From: Paenarthrobacter sp. A20
Lineage (GTDB): Bacteria; Actinomycetota; Actinomycetes; Actinomycetales; Micrococcaceae
Reading direction: 5' to 3'
Assembly (NCBI RefSeq): GCF_024168825.1
Contig: NZ_JALJWH010000001.1
Span: forward strand, 3,906,001-3,970,000
DNA: 64,000 bases
Under the pieces are notes generated by a model. The model was not told the DNA's origin and made no database searches. It was given only the letters and a program-made list of their open reading frames with translations. Positions 57,395-64,000 of the stretch are shown one piece after another; the first letter of the stretch is position 1; each line of letters begins with the position of its first letter. A program made the translations under genes and the position numbers.

Positions 57395-57509
57395 ATCCTT
57401 ATTCTTCCCTACGGCGCTGGATCAGGCTGATTCTGCACATGCCAGTCCCCGTAATTCTCCCGTAAGGTGAAGCGGGAATCATCAAGCCCTCCGATCCATT
57501 GAAGAGAAC

Positions 57510-58034
57510 ATGAAAACTTTCGTACTTGGCGGTGGCTGCTTCTGGTGCCTGGACGCCGTTTACCAGAAAACCCGCGGCGTCAGCTCCGTAGTCTCCGGCT
57601 ACACCGGCGGCCACGTCCGCAATCCTGATTACTACGACGTCTGCTCAGGAACCACAGGTCATGCGGAAGTCGTTGCCGTGACCTTCGACGAAACCGTTGT
57701 ACCGGAGACGGTCATCCTGGACATGTTCTTCGCCCTTCACGACCCCACTACCTTGAACCGGCAGGGTTACGACGTCGGCACCCAGTACCGGTCATCGATG
57801 TTTTATACAACCACGGATGAAAAAGTGCTGTTCGAGGAAGCCATCGAACGCGCCCAGGCCCTGTGGTCCGATCCGATTGTGACCGAGGTCAGCCGCCTTC
57901 CGGAGTTCCATGAGGCCGAGGAAGTACACCAGAATTACTATGCCAAGTTCCCCTACCAGGGGTATTGCCAGGTGATCATTAATCCGAAACTGGCCAAGGC
58001 CCGGAAATATTACTCTGCATGGCTTACTGCTTAG
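57510..58034 (+). CDS. msrA: Peptide methionine sulfoxide reductase MsrA
   Basis: 174 residues. Active-site GGGCFWC at residues 7-13, then GYTGGHVRNPDYYDVCSGTT, and HQNYYAKFPYQGYC with a likely resolving Cys. Reduces the S-epimer of Met sulfoxide. Divergent from the Nif3-like gene. Confidence 0.97.
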   Translation: MKTFVLGGGCFWCLDAVYQKTRGVSSVVSGYTGGHVRNPDYYDVCSGTTGHAEVVAVTFDETVVPETVILDMFFALHDPTTLNRQGYDVGTQYRSSMFYTTTDEKVLFEEAIERAQALWSDPIVTEVSRLPEFHEAEEVHQNYYAKFPYQGYCQVIINPKLAKARKYYSAWLTA

Positions 58035-58100
58035 CAGGGTTTCGATCCGGCTGGTTAGGCTGACCTCAGCATTCCCTCTTCAGAGATAGGCGTAATTTTC

Positions 58101-59036
58101 ATGGCAAGGATCTACGACGACGTCACGCAGCTGGTTGGCCGCACTCCACTGGTTCGTTTGAACCGGCTGACAGAAGGCCTCGACGCCACCGTTGCAGTCA
58201 AGCTCGAGTTCTACAACCCGGCCAACAGCGTAAAAGACCGCATCGGCGTGGCGATCATCGATGCCGCTGAGAAGTCCGGCGCTTTGCAGCCGGGCGGAAC
58301 CATCGTCGAAGGTACCTCCGGCAACACAGGCATCGCCTTGGCACTGGTGGGCGCAGCCCGCGGCTACAAGGTCATCCTGACGATGCCTGAGACCATGTCC
58401 ACCGAACGTCGCGTCATGTTGCGCGCTTACGGTGCCGAGATTGTCCTGACGCCCGGTTCCGAAGGCATGCGCGGTGCCGTCGAGAAGGCCCAGGAAATCG
58501 TCGCCAACACTGAGAACTCCATCTGGGCCCAGCAGTTCGCCAATGAGGCCAACCCTGCGATCCACCGCGCCACTACTGCCGAGGAAGTCTGGGATGACAC
58601 CGACGGCGAAGTCGACATCTTTGTTGCAGGCGTGGGTACCGGCGGCACCATCACCGGCGTTGGCCAGGTCCTCAAGGAACGCAAGCCGGGCGTGCAGATC
58701 GTAGCTGTCGAGCCCAAGGACTCCGCAATCCTCAACGGTGGAGCCCCGGGCCCCCACAAGATCCAGGGAATCGGCGCCAACTTTGTTCCGGAAATCCTAG
58801 ACACCAACGTTTACGACGAAGTCCTGGATGCCACGCTGGAAGATTCAGTCCGCGTTGCCCGTGAACTCGGTGCCCGCGAAGGCATCCTCGGCGGCATTTC
58901 CTCCGGCGCCATCGTTTGGGCGGCCCTTGAGCTGGCCAAGCGTCCCGAGAATGCAGGCAAGCTGATCGTTGCCGTCGTCTGTGACTTTGGAGAGCGTTAC
59001 ATCTCCACTGTGCTGTTCGACGACATCCGCGGCTAA
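58101..59036 (+). CDS. cysK: Cysteine synthase A (O-acetylserine sulfhydrylase)
   Basis: 311 residues. PLP Lys in [25 protein letters not shown] substrate loop, [13 protein letters not shown] phosphate cup, GISSGA near the end. Condenses O-acetylserine with sulphide. First gene of a cysK-cysE pair with 40 nt between. Confidence 0.97.
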   Translation: MARIYDDVTQLVGRTPLVRLNRLTEGLDATVAVKLEFYNPANSVKDRIGVAIIDAAEKSGALQPGGTIVEGTSGNTGIALALVGAARGYKVILTMPETMSTERRVMLRAYGAEIVLTPGSEGMRGAVEKAQEIVANTENSIWAQQFANEANPAIHRATTAEEVWDDTDGEVDIFVAGVGTGGTITGVGQVLKERKPGVQIVAVEPKDSAILNGGAPGPHKIQGIGANFVPEILDTNVYDEVLDATLEDSVRVARELGAREGILGGISSGAIVWAALELAKRPENAGKLIVAVVCDFGERYISTVLFDDIRG

Positions 59037-59076
59037 GACTTGGCCCGCACGCCTTCATTTCTGTAGAAAGGTCTTT

Positions 59077-59661
59077 GTGAGCTTCTTCGCAAGGCTTAAG
59101 GAAGACCTCGACGCCGCCCGGTCGCATGACCCGGCGGCTCGAGGCTCTTTTGAGAACTTTTTCGCATACTCCGGCCTGCACGCCATCTGGGCGCATCGTC
59201 TGACGCACCGGCTGTGGCAGAACCCGGCGCTCCGTTTTCCGGCGCGCCTGATCTCACAGCTGGCCAGGTTCCTGACGGGCATCGAGATCCATCCCGGCGC
59301 CACCATTGGCCGCCGGTTCTTCATCGACCATGGTATGGGTGTGGTGATCGGCGAGACCTCCGAGATCGGCGAGGACGTGATGATCTATCACGGCGTGACG
59401 CTCGGAGGCCGCTCTTTGGCCAAGGTCAAGCGGCACCCGACCATCGGTGACCGCGTCACGATCGGCGCTGGCGCCAAAGTCCTGGGGCCCATCACCATCG
59501 GCGCGGACAGCGCCGTCGGCGCCAACGCCGTGGTGGTCAAGGATGCTCCACCGGAATCGATCATCACAGGAATTCCCGCAACGTGGCGTCATCGCGATGC
59601 GAGGTCCGAAACCAAGCCCGCCGTGGATCCGGCAGAGTATTACATCGAGTACCGGATCTAG
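59077..59661 (+). CDS. cysE: Serine O-acetyltransferase
   Basis: 194 residues from GTG 59077 (AGAAAGG upstream). Left-handed beta-helix hexapeptide repeats ([60 protein letters not shown]). Short EpsC/CysE form lacking most of the N-terminal helical domain. Makes O-acetylserine for CysK; the two enzymes form a complex in other bacteria. Confidence 0.96.
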   Translation: MSFFARLKEDLDAARSHDPAARGSFENFFAYSGLHAIWAHRLTHRLWQNPALRFPARLISQLARFLTGIEIHPGATIGRRFFIDHGMGVVIGETSEIGEDVMIYHGVTLGGRSLAKVKRHPTIGDRVTIGAGAKVLGPITIGADSAVGANAVVVKDAPPESIITGIPATWRHRDARSETKPAVDPAEYYIEYRI

Positions 59662-60497
59662 CCCGCGAGTCTTTTGTAGAAATTCCAGAAGACCGCGTCG
59701 AAGGCGCGGTCCGGAAGAATTCTTCGCATTGCCAGGACGCTCCAGGCTCCCCTACCCACCGGGTAGCGGGTCCTGGGGCGTCTTGCTGTTGCAGCTCGAA
59801 CTATCGCTTTTGCAACGACCCTGGCCGGAGTGGACAGCACGTGACCGGCTCCGGAAGTGGATGCCAGTGCGGCAGCGACGACGTGGGCCTGTTCGCTGTA
59901 GGGCCCGCCACCGGAGGCGACCAACAAACCCTCGCCAGCTATGGTGCCCCATTCCGTGTTTGTCCCTGATGGCTCAATAATGACGACGTCGATGCCGTGC
60001 GGTTTCAGCTCCAGGCGCAGGGAATCGCTCATCCCCTCCACTGCGAATTTTGTGCCGTGGTACCAGGCACCCAGGGGCTCGTAAATTTTTCCGCCGATGG
60101 ACGTGACGTTGATGATCCGGCCTAAGCGTGCAGCCCGCATCCCGGGAATGACGAGTTGCGTCATCCTGGCCAGGCCCATGACATTGACTTCGAACTGGCG
60201 CCGGCCCTCGGCCAACGGAACTTCCTCAAGGGATCCGTACGAACCGTAGCCGGCATTGTTGACAAGGACATCGATGTGTCCGTGGGCCGCTTCCACCAGA
60301 GCCACTGCAGACGCCATGGATTCCTCCGACGTGACATCCAAGGACATGACCGTGATGCCGTGACGCTTCAGGGGCTCCATCTTCGCCCGACGGCGTGCAC
60401 CGGCATATACAGTGAACCCTGCCGCCTTGAGGGCGATGGCCGTGTCGAAGCCGATTCCCGTGGAAGCCCCGGTGACAAGCGCGATGCGGGATGCCAT
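59658..60497 (-). CDS. SDR-family oxidoreductase
   Basis: 279 residues. TGASTGIG cofactor motif at 10-17, NNAGYGS, catalytic YHGTK. Classical SDR with a C-terminal basic extension ([20 protein letters not shown]), as in short-chain dehydrogenases of the 'oxidoreductase, SDR' group. Substrate unknown. Convergent with cysE. Confidence 0.9.
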   Translation of the reverse strand: MASRIALVTGASTGIGFDTAIALKAAGFTVYAGARRRAKMEPLKRHGITVMSLDVTSEESMASAVALVEAAHGHIDVLVNNAGYGSYGSLEEVPLAEGRRQFEVNVMGLARMTQLVIPGMRAARLGRIINVTSIGGKIYEPLGAWYHGTKFAVEGMSDSLRLELKPHGIDVVIIEPSGTNTEWGTIAGEGLLVASGGGPYSEQAHVVAAALASTSGAGHVLSTPARVVAKAIVRAATARRPRTRYPVGRGAWSVLAMRRILPDRAFDAVFWNFYKRLAG

Positions 60498-60513
60498 GGC
60501 AGTTCTCCTTCAT

Positions 60514-60547
60514 TTCAGGTACGGCAAGTTCACTTCAGGTACGGCAA
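60514..60547. repeat. Short tandem direct repeat
   Basis: TTCAGGTACGGCAA occurs at 60514 and 60534 (20-bp period) in the strip between the SDR start and the gnd end. Each may act as a binding site, or it is a simple duplication. Confidence 0.5.
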
Positions 60548-60603
60548 AGGCCGGCCCTCCCCAGCGTAACTGGGAGGGACCGGCCTCTTGCGGGAAGCTG
60601 ACG

Positions 60604-62040
60604 CTAGTGGGTGTCGACTGCCGAGATCTCGGACTTGTCTTCGCCCCACAGGGTGTGGAACGTACCCTCGGTGTCGACGCGACCATAGGTGTGTGCACCG
60701 AAGAGGTCGCGCTGGCCCTGGATCAGGGCAGCGGCAACACGCTTGCGGCGCAGGCCGTCGTAGTACGCCAAGGAGGAGGAGAACACCGGTACCGGGATGC
60801 CCAGCTGAACAGCGGTTGCCACAACGCGGCGCCAGGCCGGGAGTGCCTCGGCGATGGCCTTGGTGAAGGCAGGCGCGAACAGCAAGTTGGCGGGCTTTTC
60901 TTCGGCGGCGTAGGCCTTGGTGATGTCCTTGAGCAGTTCTGCACGGATAATGCAGCCTGCACGCCACAGGGAAGCGATCTCGTCCAGCTTGAGGTCCCAG
61001 CCGTACTCCTTCGCGGCCGAGGTCAGCATGTCAAGGCCCTGGGCGTAGGAGACCAGCTTGGAGGCGTAGAGAGCCTGGCGGACGTCCTCGACGAAGGTCT
61101 CGGGGATTTCCACGGAGGCTTCTTCGCCGGCCAACAGTTCCTGGCCAAGCTTGCGCTGCTCGGTCTGGGAGGACAGCGCGCGGGCGAAAACGGATTCGGC
61201 GATGCCGGAGACCGGCGAGCCGAGTTCCAGGGCGGAGATGACCGTCCAGCGGCCCGTGCCCTTCTGTCCTGCGGCATCGACCACGACGTCCACGAACGGC
61301 TTGCCCGTCTTCGCGTCAACGTGTCCCAGGACCTCAGCAGAGATCTCGATCAGGAAGGAGGACAGATCGCCCTTGTTCCACTCAGCGAAGATCTTGGACT
61401 GCTCAGCGGGCTCGATGCCGGCGCCGGAGCGGAGGAGGTCGAATGCTTCACCGATGACCTGCATGTCGGCGTACTCGATGCCGTTGTGGACCATCTTGAC
61501 GAAGTGGCCCGCACCATCGGTGCCTACCCAAGCGCAGCAGGGCTCGCCGTCCACCTTTGCGGAAATCTTCTCCAGCAACGGGCCAAGGGCGTCGTAGGAT
61601 TCCTTGGAACCACCGGGCATGATGGACGGACCGTTGAGCGCGCCCTCTTCGCCACCGGAAACACCGACGCCGACGAAGTGCAGGTCTTTCTTGGCCAAGG
61701 CCGCTTCGCGGCGGCGGGTGTCCTCATAGTGCGAGTTACCGGCGTCGATGATGATGTCGCCGGCCTCGAGCAGCGGTTCGAGCTGCTCGATCACGTTGTC
61801 AACGGGAGCGCCTGCCTTGACCATGATCAGGACGCGGCGGGGCTTTTCGAGGGAGTCGACGAGTTCCTGCAGCGTTTCCGTGCGGATGAAGTCGCCGTCC
61901 GTGCCGTGCTTTTCGAGCAGGGCGTCAGTCTTTTCCACGGAGCGGTTGTGGAGAGCCACGGTGAAGCCGTTGCGGGCGAGGTTGCGGGCCAGGTTGGCGC
62001 CCATCACCGCAAGGCCGGTGACACCGATGTGTGCTGACAT
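60604..62040 (-). CDS. gnd: 6-phosphogluconate dehydrogenase, decarboxylating
   Basis: 478 residues from ATG 62040 (TTGGAG upstream). NADP-binding start GVTGLAVMGANLARNLARNG, IIDAGNSHYEDT, VGVSGGEEGALNGPSIMPGG and KMVHNGIEYADMQ hold substrate-binding and catalytic residues. Makes ribulose-5-phosphate and NADPH. Its neighbour across the divergent gap is a GntR-type regulator. Confidence 0.97.
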   Translation of the reverse strand: MSAHIGVTGLAVMGANLARNLARNGFTVALHNRSVEKTDALLEKHGTDGDFIRTETLQELVDSLEKPRRVLIMVKAGAPVDNVIEQLEPLLEAGDIIIDAGNSHYEDTRRREAALAKKDLHFVGVGVSGGEEGALNGPSIMPGGSKESYDALGPLLEKISAKVDGEPCCAWVGTDGAGHFVKMVHNGIEYADMQVIGEAFDLLRSGAGIEPAEQSKIFAEWNKGDLSSFLIEISAEVLGHVDAKTGKPFVDVVVDAAGQKGTGRWTVISALELGSPVSGIAESVFARALSSQTEQRKLGQELLAGEEASVEIPETFVEDVRQALYASKLVSYAQGLDMLTSAAKEYGWDLKLDEIASLWRAGCIIRAELLKDITKAYAAEEKPANLLFAPAFTKAIAEALPAWRRVVATAVQLGIPVPVFSSSLAYYDGLRRKRVAAALIQGQRDLFGAHTYGRVDTEGTFHTLWGEDKSEISAVDTH

Positions 62041-62293
62041 CAAAACTCCAATTCGTTCGTGTACAAACAGTCCCGACGTACCCATAGGGGATACGCAGGA
62101 AGCGATTTCAAAACCAGGGGCTGTAATAAACCATACGTATTAAAACCTTGGGCGGGAAAGCGGTGCCCACGTTTTGGAAGGGGCCCGCGTCATAAACAGT
62201 CTATGATGGGCGCCCGGTTCCACTGACGCGCTGCCAGGCATGTGATACCGGGTCCGGCACGCAGGCGTCCTCTGCGCCACTATGCTTACCTCT
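62041..62293. promoter_or_regulatory. Divergent gnd-GntR intergenic region
   Basis: 253 bp containing AT-rich AAACCATACGTATTAAAAC (ATACGTAT is an 8-bp palindrome) and several short palindromes, suited to a FadR/GntR operator. No confident promoter assignment. Confidence 0.4.
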
Positions 62294-63022
62294 ATGTCAA
62301 CCAGCCTCCACCACCGCGCCGTTGAGCATTTGGGAACCCGGATTGTGGGCGGCGCCCTCCCTACCGGCCATGTCATGTTGGCGGAGCACCTGGAAGACGA
62401 ACTCAACGTATCCCGCTCCGTGGTCCGCGAGGCCGTTCGCGTTCTGCAATCGCTGGGCCTCGTCGAGACCATCAAGCGGGTAGGCATCCGTGTCCTTCCT
62501 GCGCACCGCTGGAATCCGTTCGATCCCTTGGTCATTCGTTGGCGGCTTGCCGGCGAGGGGCGGGGCGCCCAGCTGAGGTCGCTCGCTGAGCTGCGTTCCG
62601 CCGTCGAGCCCGTTGCCGCCGAACTTGCCGCAGGCAATGCCCCGGAAAGCCTCAGGCAAGAGCTGGTGGGCATTTCCCTCGCCATGAAGGAGGCCGGCGA
62701 TGCCGGAGACATGGCCAGGTTCCTTGACCTTGATATCCGGTTCCACGCACTGGTGTTGTCCGGATCGGGCAACGAAATGTTCGCCAACCTCATTGGTCAG
62801 GTCACCGAGACCCTCACCGGTCGTACCGTGCACGGGCTCATGCCGGAGCACCCCCAAAAGCAGGCACTCCAGTGGCATATGGACGTCGCTCACGCCATCG
62901 ACGCCGGGGATGGTTCCCTCGCGCGTGACGCGGCAGCGAAGATCATGCGGCAGACCATCGCGGAGCTGGCGCCCAGTTGGGACGACCAGCCCCGCGTGTT
63001 CGTCCCCGTGTCCAGGAACTAG
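62294..63022 (+). CDS. FadR/GntR-family transcriptional regulator
   Basis: 242 residues. N-terminal winged helix (HLEDELNVSRSVVREAVRVL, LGLVETIKRVGIRVLP) and a C-terminal all-helical FCD ligand domain (ELRSAVEPVAAELAAGNAPE, DLDIRFHALVLSGSGNEMFA with metal His, HMDVAHAI). Divergent from gnd and next to a sugar-acid dehydrogenase, so probably a gluconate-type regulator. In-frame ATG at 62282 is an alternative start. Confidence 0.9.
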   Translation: MSTSLHHRAVEHLGTRIVGGALPTGHVMLAEHLEDELNVSRSVVREAVRVLQSLGLVETIKRVGIRVLPAHRWNPFDPLVIRWRLAGEGRGAQLRSLAELRSAVEPVAAELAAGNAPESLRQELVGISLAMKEAGDAGDMARFLDLDIRFHALVLSGSGNEMFANLIGQVTETLTGRTVHGLMPEHPQKQALQWHMDVAHAIDAGDGSLARDAAAKIMRQTIAELAPSWDDQPRVFVPVSRN

Positions 63023-63025
63023 CTA

Positions 63026-64000
63026 CTACCGGAAGTTCAACAGAACCTTTCCGGACTCCGCCGAATTCCTGGCCACCTCAAAGGCCTCCAAACCATGGGC
63101 GAGGTCGAATTCATGGGTCACAACCGGGTCAACAAACAGCGAGCCGTCAGCCAGCGCTGCGATGACATCGTCGATTTCGTTGTTGAAGCGGAAGGACCCC
63201 AGCAGTTCCAGTTCGCGCGTGATGGCCAGGGAGATGAAGACCGGCTGCGGCCCTGACGGCAGAAGTCCCACCATCACTACTTTGCCGCCGCGGGTGGCAC
63301 CCTTGATGGCCGATGCGAGGCCGTAGTGGCTGCCTGAGGATTCAATGACTACATCGGCGTCCACTGCAGCTATTGCATCCGCTTCATCGCCCTTGAGGAC
63401 TTCATCCGCGCCAACGGCGCGGGCGATTTCCAGCGGCTTGTCATGCATGTCGACGGCGACAATCCTGGCCGCGCCGGCACGCTTCAGGACGGCGACGGCG
63501 AGCGCACCGATAGGACCGCTGCCGATGACAAGGGCCGTCTTTCCTCTGACATCGCCGGCCCGGGCAACGGCGTGCCAGGCAACACTGGCCGGTTCTACAA
63601 GCGCAGCCGTGCGAAGGTCCAGGCTTTCCGGCAGTGGTCGCAGCATCCTGGATGGAAGGTTGGCGTAACGGCTGAAAGCACCGTCTGTGTGCGGGTGCCG
63701 GGCAGCACTGCCCAGATAAGTGCATCCCGGGGAGAGATTCGGCCGGTCCTGCGGGAATCGGACATCACCGGGAGCAGGAGTGGCTGGATGGACAGCAACG
63801 GGCGTTCCAACCACGGGGCCACTGCCGTCAGCAGCCTGCTGGGCCACGACGCCTACAATCTCGTGGCCGAGGACCATTGGCTCCTTGAGGATTGACTCCC
63901 CTGCCGCGCCGTGCAACCAGTAGTGAAGGTCGGAACCACAGATCCCGCCATACGCTATCTCCACAATCGCCTCATCGGACGCGGGAGCGGTCAGTGGGAT
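63026..64000 (-). CDS. L-idonate 5-dehydrogenase-like zinc alcohol dehydrogenase, 5' end cut
   Basis: About 325 residues visible; N-terminal few dozen codons lie beyond the window. Zinc ligands in GGICGSDLHYW and GHEIVGVV, cofactor loop VIGSGPIGALAVAVLKRAGA, and ending VARNSAESGKVLLNFR. HYW near the start is common in L-idonate dehydrogenases. The frame stays open to 64000. Context (gnd, GntR regulator) fits sugar-acid catabolism. Confidence 0.85.
   Translation of the reverse strand: MPLTAPASDEAIVEIAYGGICGSDLHYWLHGAAGESILKEPMVLGHEIVGVVAQQAADGSGPVVGTPVAVHPATPAPGDVRFPQDRPNLSPGCTYLGSAARHPHTDGAFSRYANLPSRMLRPLPESLDLRTAALVEPASVAWHAVARAGDVRGKTALVIGSGPIGALAVAVLKRAGAARIVAVDMHDKPLEIARAVGADEVLKGDEADAIAAVDADVVIESSGSHYGLASAIKGATRGGKVVMVGLLPSGPQPVFISLAITRELELLGSFRFNNEIDDVIAALADGSLFVDPVVTHEFDLAHGLEAFEVARNSAESGKVLLNFR

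Noticed and set aside
60412..62037. Plus-strand frame of 541 codons opposite gnd
   Set aside because: Shadow; gnd shows all family motifs on the minus strand.
1..64000. CRISPR arrays or insertion sequences
   Set aside because: No regularly spaced repeats and no transposase-like frames were seen.

Overview
The window is high-GC actinobacterial DNA, most like Arthrobacter or Paenarthrobacter (Micrococcaceae). The flanking housekeeping genes (EttA, an MptA/B-type mannosyltransferase, oligoribonuclease, a GAPDH of about 495 residues, and the rnpB and tRNA genes) suggest this. I infer the genus from protein character alone; no database was searched.

Layout. Positions 1-2043 are host chromosome: partial ettA, a lipoprotein gene and an SRPBCC-domain gene. 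Positions 2044-44293 are one complete temperate siphovirus prophage of about 42.2 kb, inserted in the 3' half of a tRNA-Arg(UCU) gene. The prophage is bounded by a perfect 39-bp direct repeat. The tRNA gene is intact at the right border (44257-44329, minus strand). Positions 44330-64000 are host chromosome again: second ssb, GNAT, map, alkylation repair, mannosyltransferase, orn, tRNA-His, def, GAPDH, rnpB, yaaA, Nif3-like, msrA, cysK-cysE, SDR, gnd, a GntR regulator and a partial polyol dehydrogenase.

Prophage organisation. The left arm runs leftward: repressor, ImmA-type metalloprotease, DUF3263-like protein and tyrosine integrase. A divergent operator/promoter region (4537-4792) separates it from the rightward early operon: Cro-like HTH, excisionase, AAA ATPase, SSB, NrdH-like redoxin, PAPS-reductase-like protein, replication initiator, DnaB helicase, RusA resolvase, MazG-like enzyme and a run of very small ATGA-coupled genes. 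The late operon runs from about 20.8 to 41.7 kb: terminases, an RNase AS-like exonuclease, portal, MuF protein, scaffold, capsid, connectors, tail tube, a frameshifted tail chaperone pair, tape measure, baseplate and fibre genes, and a lysis cassette. Four islands look like lysogen-expressed cargo: 11473-12255 (minus), 18598-19447 (minus), 37210-37515 (minus, lipoprotein) and 41.7-44.2 kb. The last holds a DUF6270-like protein, a HEPN-motif protein with a 50-residue partner, and a repeat protein.

Most interesting signals. First, a CTAGTA-core motif (best form TCTAGTANTGCTTACC) recurs at gene junctions and promoters through the left 20 kb and is nearly absent from the late genes; it behaves like a repressor operator/stoperator set. 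Second, a gene-free, heavily structured 476-bp stretch lies just before the terminase genes. Third, there is an iteron-like cluster inside the replication initiator gene. Fourth, a HEPN-motif gene is coupled to a small partner next to attR. Fifth, a receptor-binding protein ends in a NodB-like deacetylase fold. All functional statements are inferred from sequence patterns and remembered family features.
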